Shown: positions 1-13,956, numbered from the stretch's first letter. The stretch is 64,000 bases of DNA from Oreohelix idahoensis (GCA_024509875.1 JAMPIV010008103.1:102296-166295); one strand, 5' to 3'. Made by a program: numbers and translations. Notes: generated by a model from the letters alone, not told the origin.

Positions 1-1010
1 TGGGGCTGGCAACTTGATCAGGTCATCTTGTAAGAGGTAACTAATAGAAGTTTGTGTCTGGGGCTGGCAACTTGATCAGGTCATCTTGTAAGAGGAAACT
101 AATAGAAGTTTGTGTCTGGGGCTGGCAACTTGATCAGGTCATCTTGTAAGAGGTAACTAATAGAAGTTTGTGTCTGGGGTTGGCAACTTGATCAGGTCAT
201 CTTGTAAGAGGTAACTAATAGAAGTTTGTGTCTGGGGTTGGCAACTTGATCAGGTCATCTTGTAAGAGGTAACTAATAGAAGTTTGTGTCTGGGGCTGGC
301 AACTTGATCAGGTCATCTTGTAAGAGGTAACTAATAGAAGTATGTGTCTGGGACTGGCAACTTGATCAGGTCATCTTGTAAGAGGTAACTAATAGAAGTT
401 TGTGTCTGGGGCTGGCAACTTGATCAGGTCATCTTGTAAGAGGTAACTAATAGAAGTTTGTGTCTGGGGCTGGCAACTTGATCAGGTCATCTTGTAAGAG
501 GTAACTAATAGAAGTTTGTGTCTGGGGTTGGCAACTTGATAAGGTCATCTTGTAAGAGGTAACTAATAGAAGTTTGTGTCTGGGGCTGGCAACTTGATCA
601 GGTCATCTTGTAAGAGGTAACTAATAGAAGTTTGTGTCTGGGACTGGCAACTTGATCAGGTCATCTTGTAAGAGGTAACTAATAGAAGTTTGTGTCTGGG
701 GCTGGCAACTTGATCAGGTCATCTTGTAAGAGGTAACTAATAGAAGTTTGTGTCAGGGGTTGGCAAGTTGATAAGGTCATCTTGTAAGAGGTAACTAATA
801 GAAGTTTGTGTCTGGGGCTGGCAACTTGATCAGGTCATCTTGTAAGAGGTAACTAATAGAAGTTTGTGTCTGGGGCTGGCAACTTGATCAGGTCATCTTG
901 TAAGAGGTAACTAATAGAAGTTTGTGTCTGGGACTGACAACTTGATCAGGTCATCTTGTAAGAGGTAACTAATAGAAGTTTGTGTCTGGGGCTGGCAACT
1001 TGATCAGGTC
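1..1010. repeat. 58-bp tandem satellite array, right edge
   Basis: About 17 head-to-tail copies of a 58-bp unit that begins TGGGGCTGGCAACTTGATCA and ends GAAGTTTGTGTC. Copies differ by scattered single-base changes (GGGGC, GGGGT or GGGAC at the start; one TCAGG for TCTGG; CAGG or AAGG before TCATC). The array begins left of the window and stops inside a unit near 1010, where unrelated sequence starts. It has no meaningful open frame. Confidence 0.97.
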
Positions 1011-2478
1011 ACACAAACAGCTAAAGAAACCACCACTTAACATTATGATGACATCCTGCAAGATGGCAGCTGCAGGAGTGGCTCCAGGAAAGGCCTTAGG
1101 CCGGTTCAACCTATTTGATCCAAATGGGCCTTGTTTTAACAGGGCGCCCCGTATTCAGGTTCCCATCTCAAGCTTTAAATAAAAAAAAAGGAACGAAGAT
1201 TATTTCACATTATATCAGGAACATATGCATGTCACTGTTTTACAAATAAAGCATTATCTACACTTTGTACCTATATTTGGTCGAAAATGTGTTACAACAA
1301 AACGATAATCTTAAAGTCCAGGTAGCCCTACCAGAATGGTCGAAATCGTGCCTCGCAATTACTCGGCCGACACTGGGTGGCTCCATGCTCCAAAAAGAAG
1401 CGAACATAAAATAATAATGACGATAATGAATACTGATGACTGTATTCTCTCAGTTAATACAAGACAGCTCTTGATGTAGGAACAGCATGGAAAGGTAACA
1501 AGGGGTCCAAACCTCTACTGCAGAAAAACGTATGCTAGCATAGGTTACTTCTGACAAGAAACATTATACTGGTGCCTTGCGCTTGACACTTTCATCAACA
1601 TCTACATTTGAGCACTACATCATTACACGCGTCTATCAATATTAACAGTACAATATCCATATACGATTATTTATAACAAGTCAATCTTGCTTGTCCAAAC
1701 AACATCACAATAGATTGATATTATCCACAAGCGAAAGCATTTTTTGACTCTACCAACTGACATTCTGCGAAGATGTCATTTGCATGAATACCTTATGGCA
1801 TTAGGAAAGCTTATTCCTGGAACCACCCTTTGTGGTGGTGCCTCAGTAATCAGCCGCCAGCTCAACTACACTGCACAAACTAAGCGAAAGACGTGAAGTT
1901 AGTGATAAACAGTATGAATAACATGTATTACAAGCTCCAACAGTCCACAGAAACATATAGCCACAGGACCTGTGGTTACAGCAAAGAGACAAGTGAAAGT
2001 CAGATTATAACTCGACTTCACAGTCCAAATTACATTTTTAAAGTTTAAAATTTGTACTCATTTCCTACAAGGTAACACGAAATACAGTTCTCGGAAAAAA
2101 AACTGCAATAAAAAAAACTGAATTAGCAATAAAATAAATTAAATGCACATGCTATTGTGCAATAAGCAGACAGACATATGCGAACTTGTATATTTACCAA
2201 TGTCAACAAGGCATAAATGGAAACAGTACATAATAGCTATTAGCAACATGTTCCTATAATTATCACATCATCCATGCTGTAAAATTGTCATTTCGACCTC
2301 ACATGTAACAAAGTATGTCCTGTGTAAACTATGTAACGCAGCAGCTTCTGAGAACTAGAAGGTTTTCCATTCGAAATGTGGCTACAGTATCGAGAAGAAG
2401 CGATATTAACTTACATATAGTTGTTAATATTTTCTTCCTTGAATATGAAGTAACAACTTTTTAAGTGAAATTTCACAT
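1011..2478. other. Non-coding 3' flank / possible 3' UTR of the zinc-finger gene
   Basis: No coding region is recognised. Part of this is probably 3' untranslated sequence of the minus-strand zinc-finger gene that ends at 2783. I scanned 1021-2782 for AATAAA or ATTAAA on the minus strand and found neither, so the transcript end cannot be placed and may lie in or beyond the satellite. Confidence 0.5.
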
Positions 2479-2571
2479 GATGTCTTTTATGTGAGATATA
2501 TTTTACACGTAAAGCTTGTTTTGTGATATCTCACATAAAAGACATCACAAAACTAGCTTTACATGTAAAAT
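2479..2571. repeat. Interlocked inverted repeats (X-Y-X'-Y' order)
   Basis: Two inverted-repeat pairs overlap in alternating order. X is 2479-2499 and its exact reverse complement X' is 2526-2546 (21 bp, no mismatch). Y is 2500-2525 and its reverse complement Y' is 2547-2571 (25 bp, two mismatches). The order X-Y-X'-Y' is that of an H-type pseudoknot rather than a simple hairpin. The block lies about 210 bp downstream of the zinc-finger stop codon, so it may be in that mRNA's 3' UTR. Function unknown. Confidence 0.85.
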
Positions 2572-2782
2572 ACTGAACAAAACTCAACGGCCTTTACCAG
2601 CACTGATATCTGACAAGTCTAACCGTCTAGAGTTACATGCGGAAGGAAGCAAGTTCAACGTTTGACTAAGTTTACACATATATAACCGCTTCAAAATCAA
2701 CAAAGATTAAGTGAATGTAATTTACTCAACATTATCATCAAGATCAGAAATCTCGTATGGATGTATTTACTCAATACTATTA

Positions 2783-5700
2783 TCAAGAATATGAATCTCT
2801 GGTGTGGGTTGCAGAACTAGAAGTCCGCGACTGGCTACCGCTGCCGCAACTGCTGCCCATATGGTGCGAGGTTGAAACTTGTGGCTGGTGTCGCCGTTGT
2901 TCATGATGGTAGGTGTGTGCTGGACCACGAGGACTGAAGTAACCCGTGGGATGTGGGCTTGGTTCTCGGTGTCGTTTCTCCAAGAAAACATCACTATGGA
3001 GAAACGTGTCATCTTCAGAATGTTGGTGATATATTCCACTCCCTTGTTCCTGGAATGACGGGGATGTAGTTTCACTGAGTTTGCGTGTTTGTGTCCACTG
3101 AGTAGGACAGAAAGATGTTGTGGTATAATCATCAGGATCTTCAGAATCTCTACTGCTGGTGGATGTTCTCGGATGGCTGCTAGGGTCATCCGTAGAAGGT
3201 ATTGATTCAACACTTGCTAGCATTATGCGACGGCGACTGTGGCTTGTCTCAACATCAAGACTATCAATACTGGACAGGGATGAACTTGTGCGACCCCTAG
3301 ACGGTTCCTGGGGTTCTGATGTCTCGATGCTTGAAACAGAACTTTTTCGACCTTCTACGTCCTCGTCCGGTACAGAGAGGTATCGTTCACGTTTGGGTGT
3401 ACGCTTGGCGTGTGTTCGCATGTGCCGAGTTATCATGTCTCTTCGACACGCAGCGTACGGGCACTGTGGACACTTGTAAGGTTTCTCTCCAGTGTGTGTC
3501 CGCTTGTGCGTATTTAGATGGTCAGATCGACTAAACACCTGGCCACAGTCTAAACATTCGTATGGTTTTAGGCCAGTATGCAGCCGCATATGTCGGGTAA
3601 GCATATCCGATCGAGAAAATGAACGATCACAGACTTTACAGTAGTGAATTTTATTGTTGTCTGCGGAACGAACAGTTTCCGTGGGCAAATGTTTGGCCAT
3701 GTGTTTGGCTAGACCGTCATTAGAAGGAAATGCCTGCCCACAAACCGGACACTGGTAGGCTACGTCAGAATCTGAGAACGACCGTTTTGAAAACGTTTCC
3801 CACTTAACATGAGCCACTGCTTTGGATCGCAAAGAGAACTGGAGAGGGGATGTTGGGTACAGAGCACGTGGTGACACTGCTAACCTATTGACCTCTGATA
3901 CTGGGTTCAAGAGTGGAGTTGTAGTGTGGGAAGGACCAACAGTTGGGAATGTAAAGAAGCGGGGAGACATGGGACTAGGGGAGATGATATCGGTGTCAGA
4001 GTGCGCCCCTGCAGCTTCATAAGAACTTGACATGTTGAAGTTGAAAATTCTGCCCCCTTCTGGAACTGAACACAATGGTGACTGTGACTGAGGGGAGATA
4101 AGACCATGTGGAGAGTAGCTGAGACGGTGAGCGGAGCGAAATAAAGAGGGGTAATGAGACTTGTGTCCTGGGGAGCTAGTGGGTGTGTCTGATTCTGGCA
4201 AAGAAGAGGTTCGGTACATGCCATGAAAGGGCATGCCTGTTGTACCTCGGGACAAGTCTAGAGGTTGCTGCTGATTTCTGGGTTTGATTATTTGTGGGGT
4301 TCTAACTGACTCCATAAAGACGTCTCCTTCATCAGCACTCAGTTCATAAGAGTCTCCTCTGTAACTTTCATCAGCTAAGGATCTTCTAGGACTTTTACGC
4401 ACGGAGCTATCCTCCGCGTCCTGCTCATCAGCAACTGTCTCAAGTTTAAGAACAGGTTTAATGTCAGCAGACTCAGAAGATAATGTCTGTGTGAAAGACA
4501 CTGCACCTTCCACACCATAATTTTCACATATAGTTGGGTCTTCCTTAAGACTGGAAACATAACGTTCATGCAGTCTGCGTTTGAACTTTGGAGGCTGAAG
4601 TTTGTCATCCTCTAGACACGGCATACAGTCTCCTATATTACTCGTTTCTCCTTCCTCGTCACACAAGACCACTTGCTGCCTGTATAAGCTTCGTCTCCCT
4701 ATGGGACTGCCTCGTTGTCCGAGAGGGGAGACTCTTCTACTGCCTGGTGAATGTATTTGTGTCGTCTCTAAATGACCAGAAAATGGACTTTGTTCCCGAC
4801 TGCTGCCACTTTCATCTACAACGCTCGACCCTGTCTCTGAGTCAATAACAGTGTCATCTATATCTGTATCACAGCTTAAATATCTCTGTCTCTGACTGTC
4901 ATCTCCAAGGCTTACGCTAGAAACAACGCTTGCTGTAGACAGAGGTGCAGCAATCACATCGCCTGCTGCAGAAGAATCCCCGCTACTTTCAGAAGATACA
5001 TGACGCCATCGCTGACTGTCAGACTGTGTTCCGGTAACTGTAACATTCAGACCAGCGCTCTCCAAAGTTAGCATGGGTACACCCTTCGCCTGGCATATGT
5101 CTGGAAAAACGAACAGCTGTTTATGCTTGGCAGAACTTGTTGGGCTTATGGAGGGAGATCTTTCTGGTGTTGGGACCTGAAGTACCATTGACTTTGATAT
5201 TCTAGGTGAAACATTTCCTGGTGATAAGGAATCTGGACTGTCAATACATCTGCTGTCTTGAACTGTTGCCCGTGAAAGTTTCTGAGCTATCTGAACCGTG
5301 GGTGATAAATTGTCAGGTGTGTGAGACAACCAGGGCGTTGCTTGTTCTGATTCAGAAACAAGATCGTCCATCTGGATTTCTGGCAGACTCCGGGAAACAT
5401 GAGCATGCAAATGGGCATCAGTAGTGTTCGATTCACTCACGCTTAAAGTCTGCGAGCAAACTGTCCCAAAATACATTTTTGAATCGGCACCTGCTGACAT
5501 TACAGGCCTTTGGTGTTCATCTGCGCACTGAGTCGGCAAGAATTGTTGCTGCTGATGTGAGTGATCCATCATATGTTCATATCTTACTGGATACTGAATA
5601 TTTTGCCATGCTGGTTTTGGTTTCTGTACTGGACATGGAAGCTTGAAATCCGGTTCAGTATCTTCAAAAACGTCTGGATATGAGGCGTCAGTGAAAAAAG

Positions 5701-6283
5701 TGTTTATGTTTAGCACTTGCTGGTACTGAGTCTCCCGTTGTTGATGCTCATGAACTCTAGAAGCAACTTCTCCTCCTGAGAAGTGCCGAGGGCGCACAAT
5801 CATGGACGGATGTGGTAGGTCATGATATTTTTGACAAGGTTGGGGTATTGTGTGTGCGCCATGCTGTTGGTGTTGAATTTGTATGATATCGCCATGTGCT
5901 GAACACTTAAATATATCATGCTCTACGGTGTCTCTCGAACTAGATGAGTGTCCAAGCTTTTGCTGTGGGGTAAGAGAAGCAGTCTCCTGAGCCTTTTGCT
6001 TAGCTGAAGAAGTGGAAGTATGCTCGTCCTCTGATGGTTGCTGCGATCTCCATGACATGTATAAAGATGAACTCTGCTCTCCTGAAGGCTGATGCTGGTG
6101 ACCTGAGCCAGTGCTATTTTGGTCACGCGGGGAATAGGTCATGCTCATATGATCACAGCCGTGAAATTTCTTTTTGTTTCCTTTGATCAGCCTGGATAGG
6201 ATATCTTTTGAAGGTGTATAAACATCAAATTCATGAGCAATGAAGTATACAGGTTGTGTTCCTAGCTTGTCCCAGAAGCTGCC
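2783..6283 (-). CDS. C2H2 zinc-finger transcription factor, terminal coding exon (5' exons not seen)
   Basis: About 1166 codons are open to a TGA at 2785-2783. Four C2H2 fingers lie near the C-terminus: codons at about 3757-3689, 3640-3578, 3556-3494 and 3472-3410. All have C-x2-C and H-x3-H. Fingers 2-4 are joined by TGLKPY and TGEKPY linkers; finger 1 is set apart by about 16 residues. The helices of fingers 2 and 3 read RSDMLTRH and RSDHLNTH, the SP/KLF/EGR type that favours G-rich triplets. PLDLS (codons 4264-4250) matches the PxDLS motif that recruits the co-repressor CtBP. The rest is Ser/Pro/Gln/His-rich and looks disordered, with a basic patch (KRTPKRER) after finger 4. The exon-start region around [19 protein letters not shown] looks like folded protein. 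The frame is open up to an ATG at 6469, but the residues before 6283 look like translated intron. Likely a nuclear, sequence-specific repressor; I do not recognise the orthologue. Confidence 0.88.
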   Translation of the reverse strand, partial: GSFWDKLGTQPVYFIAHEFDVYTPSKDILSRLIKGNKKKFHGCDHMSMTYSPRDQNSTGSGHQHQPSGEQSSSLYMSWRSQQPSEDEHTSTSSAKQKAQETASLTPQQKLGHSSSSRDTVEHDIFKCSAHGDIIQIQHQQHGAHTIPQPCQKYHDLPHPSMIVRPRHFSGGEVASRVHEHQQRETQYQQVLNINTFFTDASYPDVFEDTEPDFKLPCPVQKPKPAWQNIQYPVRYEHMMDHSHQQQQFLPTQCADEHQRPVMSAGADSKMYFGTVCSQTLSVSESNTTDAHLHAHVSRSLPEIQMDDLVSESEQATPWLSHTPDNLSPTVQIAQKLSRATVQDSRCIDSPDSLSPGNVSPRISKSMVLQVPTPERSPSISPTSSAKHKQLFVFPDICQAKGVPMLTLESAGLNVTVTGTQSDSQRWRHVSSESSGDSSAAGDVIAAPLSTASVVSSVSLGDDSQRQRYLSCDTDIDDTVIDSETGSSVVDESGSSREQSPFSGHLETTQIHSPGSRRVSPLGQRGSPIGRRSLYRQQVVLCDEEGETSNIGDCMPCLEDDKLQPPKFKRRLHERYVSSLKEDPTICENYGVEGAVSFTQTLSSESADIKPVLKLETVADEQDAEDSSVRKSPRRSLADESYRGDSYELSADEGDVFMESVRTPQIIKPRNQQQPLDLSRGTTGMPFHGMYRTSSLPESDTPTSSPGHKSHYPSLFRSAHRLSYSPHGLISPQSQSPLCSVPEGGRIFNFNMSSSYEAAGAHSDTDIISPSPMSPRFFTFPTVGPSHTTTPLLNPVSEVNRLAVSPRALYPTSPLQFSLRSKAVAHVKWETFSKRSFSDSDVAYQCPVCGQAFPSNDGLAKHMAKHLPTETVRSADNNKIHYCKVCDRSFSRSDMLTRHMRLHTGLKPYECLDCGQVFSRSDHLNTHKRTHTGEKPYKCPQCPYAACRRDMITRHMRTHAKRTPKRERYLSVPDEDVEGRKSSVSSIETSEPQEPSRGRTSSSLSSIDSLDVETSHSRRRIMLASVESIPSTDDPSSHPRTSTSSRDSEDPDDYTTTSFCPTQWTQTRKLSETTSPSFQEQGSGIYHQHSEDDTFLHSDVFLEKRHREPSPHPTGYFSPRGPAHTYHHEQRRHQPQVSTSHHMGSSCGSGSQSRTSSSATHTRDSYS

Positions 6284-6310
6284 CTGATGATTTATTAACA
6301 ATTTATAACA
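6284..6310 (-). other. Candidate 3' splice acceptor of the zinc-finger terminal exon
   Basis: On the minus strand the sequence reads AATAAATCATCAG followed by GGCAGCTTCTGG, putting an AG at 6285-6284 and the exon start at 6283 in phase 0. The pyrimidine tract is weak. It was chosen because conserved-looking protein begins right after it; an alternative acceptor further upstream is possible. Confidence 0.45.
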
Positions 6311-7376
6311 TTCACAAACATGTGAAAATACTACGTTTTTATTCACTTCAACAAAATGTGAGATCAATATAAAGACCTGTGACTTTGACGGGTTTAATAA
6401 AATCACCCCGTACAGCAAGTGATGGGAAAGCTGAAATTTCTTGTCTGACACTGCAAGAAGTGCTGGCATGTATTACTAAAACTCCTGACTCGTGTTGCTG
6501 CCTACAATCTTTCATGAAGTCTGTCAATCAAGTTGGATTACATGTAACAAGACGGATATTTTGTTGGTAAACAATGTTAACCTCTGGTCGGTATTGAAGT
6601 GTCCTATTTCAATTAGTGTCCATCGCTATCGTTTCCTGGTTCAAAATGCAATAACTATCCTGTATGAAGAGATTTACTTTCAGCATATCTCCCTGGTCAA
6701 GATTTCGTTAACCAGTAAGTAAGATTTTTCTTGCTCTCATTTCAGGATACGAGACCGGTGATCGTACTATTTAATGAAGTACGGCTTTAAGGTATAATGG
6801 GAATATGTTTCCAAATACTGGGGCAGTTAGTAGTAACTGATGACTACCCTCTACATTTTCCGTTAATAAGAGTCAAATATGAATAATCCCGTTATCGATA
6901 TAAAAGGCTGCTAGATCTGGAACTATAATCCGTCGTCTGCTTCAAGTCTGGACTCACTATCTGTGGAAAGAATAGAGAAGACAGTATTATAACAGAGCAA
7001 ATTATTATATGATGATGTTCTAAAAATGTACAAAAAAAAAAAAAAAAAAAAGAAGAATGCATGTCTGGCAGCAGGTGAGTTTCTGTTTAGGGTCTGAAAT
7101 ACTGCTAGTAAATATAAACCACAAGCATCTTTCTCGTACAAATATGAATATGTTGGAGAATAGGTTACTTGTCTGCGTAAATAAATTGCACTGAAATTCA
7201 CATCGCCGTATGTAAACCTCTGTACTTTGTGTCAGATGTTACATTCTATATAATAGTACAAAACTCTATACAGTGTACAGAGCACTAAAACATAAGAGGG
7301 TCTGATCATAGGATTATCAGACAAGCGTTTCGGCTTTTATACCTCCTTAACAGTCTAGAGCAGCGGCCCATTCGGC
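6311..7376. other. Presumed intron sequence, no gene seen
   Basis: Lies upstream of the zinc-finger exon on its strand and is probably intron. It contains an A-run at about 7030-7050. No exon with convincing coding character was found. Confidence 0.5.
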
Positions 7377-7818
7377 CACACTACCCAAATATGGTCACGG
7401 AATTGAGGCATGAGGGGTTCACGGGCAGTCTAATAGGCAGAAGTAGCATAAGATTTCCAATGAACGGCTCGGCTCGTCTGCACAGGACAGCGTTTCGCCT
7501 TCACCTTTTTCACAATTTCCAAATTAGCTTTTTTTTTATCCATTCTGCCAAGTGGAAGCGGTTGTAAAAGTTAACAATTTTGTTGTGTACAACATTACTA
7601 TTGTTAAGACCATAGTGTAGTGCGGTTGTGTCCCTGTCAGCAAGTTGACCTTTGGCGCAGTTTCGTAGTCTTTAAGTACCCTTGTTCTTGACTCAACCAC
7701 AACTATCCGAGTAAATAATGTAACGAGCCGTCCATTGGAAATCTTATGCTACTTGTGCCTATTAGACTGCCCGTGAACCCCTCATGCCACAATTCCGTGA
7801 CCATATTTGGGTAGTGTG
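7377..7818. mobile_element. Foldback / MITE-like element with 95-bp terminal inverted repeats
   Basis: The left arm 7377-7471 (starts CACACTACCCAAATATGG) and the right arm 7724-7818 (ends CCATATTTGGGTAGTGTG) are reverse complements with about three mismatches in 95 bp. They enclose about 250 bp with no coding capacity, including a T-run near 7530. Long near-perfect termini with no transposase fit a non-autonomous foldback element. I could not see a clear target-site duplication, so the family is not assigned. Confidence 0.85.
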
Positions 7819-9409
7819 ACAGCGTGCTCGTCTAACTGGATTCAACTAGTACTATTAGTTACTCTTTTTTCTTCGTCTTTTTCCTGTTTATTCCGTATAG
7901 AGCATGGGGCCGCCCCTATCATTTTACATGATGAAGTTGCCAGCCCCACGTACAAAGGGAAGTCTTCCCTTTCCTGACTGATTGGCTTCTAGACATCTTA
8001 GGTGTGAAGCTGCCTGGCCTCAGTCGACAGATGTCTGTATAATTTGTCTTCATTTGGGATGTACATCCCCCCTTGCCTTCTTGTCCATTCTGTGCTGGTG
8101 TTTCCATGCACTTTCAGCAGTTGACGTAGTCGTGTCAGTTCCTTAGGCCCTCCCTTATATACAATGAATGGGACACCATTAGGGCATGAAGCTGGTCTGC
8201 ATCGTTTTTTCTCTCGCTGGATTCAGTTCCTGGTTTACAAGGCATATACGACTGTATTTTGTTGAAAGTTCGTCGTTGGGATCGTTCGAATTAACTTTCC
8301 TTATTTCTTGTTTTTTTTTTTTTTTTTTCAGTTCGTTTTGTCCAATGCTTAGTTTTCCTGCCGTGGGTTGTTCAAACAGTTATTTAGCAAACCTAAATAG
8401 TTTATTGAAAACTCGTAGTCTTCCGAGTTTTCCTTCCTATTCTGCTAGCTCTACATGCTCTACAAAGCGCAATATGGTGGGCTTTTAAGTCACACCGTAC
8501 TCGTCGTAGTCCATTCATATTAGTGCCCGTTGCTTTCTTCAACTGTCTTCGGACATGATTCCGACGTTCTCCACTTCCTTCAAGTTCCTTTTTGTCTTCT
8601 GCGCGCGCGCGTGTGTGTTGCTTCTTTTTTCCTTCTTGATTCCATATTCTTTGTGACAGAGACGATATACTATGTTGCCGAAAATTTACAACTTTCTTTC
8701 CAAGGTTATTTGTTTTAGTTATTTGTCTTCTTCTTCTTCTTCTTCGTTCGTCCTGAAAAGGACGGTGGTTGCGTTGTGTCTGTTTGCGCCTAAGCTGTGA
8801 TATCTGCACCTTTCGGTCGACACATCCGACTTCTGCACGGCATTTTTTAAGGACCGGGTTTGCCTTCCCATTTCGATCCATGCTCGCTCAGCCAGCCTGC
8901 ACTGCTGCAGACTGTTTCCAGGACCACCACGTGGAGGTGGAGCACGGTCTTGACCAGCTCTGGTTCGCTGGTCCTGACGCAGGCAGTCAAGCTATGAGTC
9001 GCTGACTGCATTCACTATTGCTGCATTATTTGTCTAATTCTTTAGACAACGCTTTATCTATATTTTCCCGTACTACTTTTGAACTGGCACGTGAAATGTT
9101 AATGGCATCTGTTTTCCATCAAAGAAATGAGTGAGATAATTATCAGAGCGATCAACGTGAATATTCTCCGCGGTGTAGACTAAAACCTCAATGAGATCAT
9201 CTAACGTTTGATCAGTACGAGTAGTTCGCGTTCGCCGTTCATCTTCTCGTACAGAGTGTCAACACCCCTTTTTGGTCATGTGACATTTTGTGTCGCTTGG
9301 TGCAGAGAATATCGCACCAGAGAACATGGATATTCCAACCGCGATTCAGAAATCAAAGTCCATTTAGCTGACCTGGTCAATAAGACATTTATGCATTCAA
9401 CATTCTCAA
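7819..9409. other. Non-coding stretch with simple repeats
   Basis: No gene recognised. Contains a T-run (about 8309-8330) and a (CTT)n tract (about 8727-8748). The open frames here lack domains and look incidental. Confidence 0.5.
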
Positions 9410-10974
<1,565 letters not shown>

Positions 10975-11355
10975 TGTGTGTGTGTATATATATATATAAA
11001 TTTTTTTTAAACAATTTAAACCAGGTAAATCTGACAATAATTATCCTATATTTCAGCTGAGATTATGATATTAATATAAGTCGTGAGAGAGATCAATAAA
11101 ACTAGACTATGCGGATGGAAGTTAGAGAATCTGTTTTGTTCGATATCATTTATGAAAGAAGCGATGCTGACTCCAGTTTTTGTGACGCTCCATTTCCTTA
11201 ATCGTCCCACTCTGTCACAATATTTTATCCTCCTTTTTTGTTCACTGCATGACGTCATGGGTGGGCGACCCCTATGTTTCGAATAGAAATCAGAAAGACT
11301 GTAATAAATGAAGAAGAGTGAGGTAGAAATAAAGAAAGACAATAAGAAAGACAAT

Positions 11356-11386
<31 letters not shown>

Positions 11387-12553
11387 GCAGTCTATTTGTT
11401 ATTCAAAAGGACGGGCGTAGTTAAAGCCAGTCAAAGTTAAGTACAGACACACAAAAATTAAGCTACCGAAATTGAAAGACAATAAAATAACAACATTTAG
11501 CACATTTTACTTTTCAAAAAATTCCACTCTTTTGAAGAGAATTGTATTTTTAAACATTTTTCTAATAAATAAAGACATGTAGGAATTCGCCTTCAGTATA
11601 CAATTTACAATACTCGTGGTGCATGTTAATGCAAGACACAGCATGTCTGGGTACACCCTGCTTTTAATTCTGATGATTGTAAGCGGCAGCGAGACCTTGT
11701 CACCCCGCTCCCCCCCTAATTTCTTTTTGGTGAGGAAAAATACGACAGGTAACAAAAGATAAGATGTAACTCAACTATAGGTACTGGATCTCGGGGTTCA
11801 TTATAATTATTAGCGAAGACACTTCAAGATATAATTTTAGTGTTTTCTGTTACCACAGGTCATTGGACTGTGGGATCTACGTAGGCCTTATCTACGCCTT
11901 TGTTTTTAATTACAGGGAGGAAACACACTGAGAAGGACAGAAAGAAATCTGAGACAATGAAAAGACGACATTTGTCCAACAGTGCACACACTTTTCACTA
12001 ACTACTATTTACTGCAAGACACGACGTCTCATTAATTACCTCTCTTGCTTAATAGAAAACAGTCTCCAGACATGGGGTGGGAAAGGCTGTCAGCACGCCA
12101 AAAGGGAGGGGGGAAAGGACGTTAGTAGAGAAATACAATTCATGGATCGTTTGCTAACCTGAACTGAAATGCAGTCAATGAGGTCATTACAATTCCAGAC
12201 ACCCAGTGAAACAGAAGTAAACCTCAAAGCAACCGACGGATAAATTTTCATCCAAGTATTTGGTATGGTGGCTACTTCTGTTTGTCCGTATCTGTCCGTC
12301 AATCGACTGTCCCGCGTATTTCACAGCTAATCACCGCCATCTGCTACCAATTTTACAATCATGAAATTGTTGACCGTGTTAAGAGAGGCGTCAGGCCATA
12401 CAGGGTCCATTTACAGGGGGCGTCAGTCTGATGAGACCGCTCAGCTTATTTCAGGAATGAACGTCATTTCTGACATCAGTCAAGCGGTCAATACATACTA
12501 AAACGGGCAGACTACCTCAGAGCTGCGAAGATATACATGTATTTAAGTTTCAA
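10975..12553. other. Non-coding stretch, no gene seen
   Basis: Contains a short TG/TA tract (10975-10999) and an imperfect (GAAA)n tract (about 11355-11387). No domain-bearing reading frame was found. Confidence 0.5.
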
Positions 12554-12689
12554 CGCTGACGGGATAGATTTTAATGTTATATATATACGCTGACGGGATA
12601 GATATTAATGTTATATGTATATGCTGACGGGATAGATTTTAATGTTATATGTATACGCTGACGGGATAGATTTTAATGTTATGTGTGTA
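12554..12689. repeat. 34-bp tandem repeat, 4 copies
   Basis: Four consecutive 34-bp units start CGCTGACGGGATAGATTTTA (one starts TGCTGACG) and end in a TATATATA or TATGTATA segment. They differ by one to four bases. Followed by unique sequence. Confidence 0.95.
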
Positions 12690-13073
12690 CGCAAGTCGCA
12701 TCCTTGAGCGGGAGAAAACGAAATACTGTACTGATGCTACAGACAATCTGCTCTGGCATACATTCTGCTATTTGCAGCGTGCCATATTCTTTGTGGTTGG
12801 TTGACTGTCCCAAACGTGCGTGCCTGTCGAGAAATTATGTGTACATCTTTAAACATAGCCGAGTTAATTAACATATACAGACTGAAATAGGACCAGATGT
12901 ACAAGTACATTAGATCGCTAATCCGCATTGTTTTTAAGACACGCCGAATAAATTCTACGACTTGTCCTCATTATCGGACTTGGTTGCGATATCGATACTA
13001 TGACCCAGTCTTAACGGTTTCCAAAGGTCAAAGCAATCTTGCACATTACCAACAGTTGTAGGCAACTGACGTT

Positions 13074-13108
<35 letters not shown>

Positions 13109-13918
13109 CCCCCACCCCCCCCCCCCCCAATCGTCTGAGTGTCAGAAGTCGACTATTCTACTGGTATAATTATCTTCCTGTTTTAACACTTATACTCTAA
13201 AGTTCTCTTCGTTGTCCAACAACAATCTGTCTTATTTTTCTCCGACACTTTCTTCATTTTTTACCAATCGTGTAGGTCCCGCATTAAGCTATCCACCCCC
13301 TCTTGTTTCTCCAATCTTCGTTCAGTTCGGCGCAAGTTTTCTTGCCTCAACTATTTACCATTACTTTCGTCTGGCCAAACATTATTAAGTGTGGTGTAGT
13401 TTGTCTTGGTAGATTTTTTTTGTTGCGCAAGTTATCTTCTTACATTTGTTAATTAATTAATTAATTCTTTACGTATTCACTCGGCTGATTCTATCAATAT
13501 ATCTATGTCGTCTGCGTATTGAACCAATTCCCCCCCCCCCCCCACCCTTTTTTTTTGTTTTTTGGTTGTATTCTACATTGTGTTTCATCCATAAGTGTTC
13601 CATTGTTAACGTTTTTATAATTCTTTCCGCGATATACCGTCATTTATCTTAGAAGAAAGTTCAAGAACTCGCTGGTGAATTATGACGACAAAAAAAAAAA
13701 AAAAAAAAAAACGACCCACCATAAAGACATAATACTTCCTACAAATATTGAAGAGTTGCTTTGTGTTCTTCTTCAAAACCATGACTTAATGGCATCGGTG
13801 GTGATGTCTCTTTATAAACTTGTCTCCAGCACTGTTTATCTTACTGCCGACTTCTGTCCATTCAATAACGTCAAACTGTGTTATATCTAATTTTATTGTT
13901 GTAAATTTGTCGTCATCT
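12690..13918. other. Non-coding stretch with low-complexity tracts
   Basis: Contains (TC)n at about 13077-13107 running into C-runs to 13128, (TTAA)n at about 13450-13465, a C-run at 13530-13542 and an A-run at 13690-13711. No gene recognised. Confidence 0.6.
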
Positions 13919-13956
13919 ATCCCTTTGTCCTTCAATCCTTCCTGCTGTCATATATT
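13919..13956. repeat. Inverted single copy of the 43-bp satellite unit at the array's left edge
   Basis: CTTTGTCCTTCAATCCTTCC and the following GCTGTCATATATTCCA are the reverse complement of the unit repeated at 15668-15960, with about two differences. The large array is therefore bordered by oppositely oriented copies of the same sequence. Confidence 0.85.

Noticed and set aside
1..1010. Regular direct repeats suggesting a CRISPR array (also 13950-15667)
   Set aside because: Units are contiguous with no unique spacers, and the sequence is eukaryotic; these are satellites.
982..1182. Short open frame across the satellite edge
   Set aside because: 66 codons, partly satellite, with no domain and no supporting context.
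8402..8881. 159-codon Arg/Lys-rich open frame on the minus strand
   Set aside because: Basic composition comes from the (CTT)n tract and a pyrimidine-rich plus strand; no recognisable domain or splice context.
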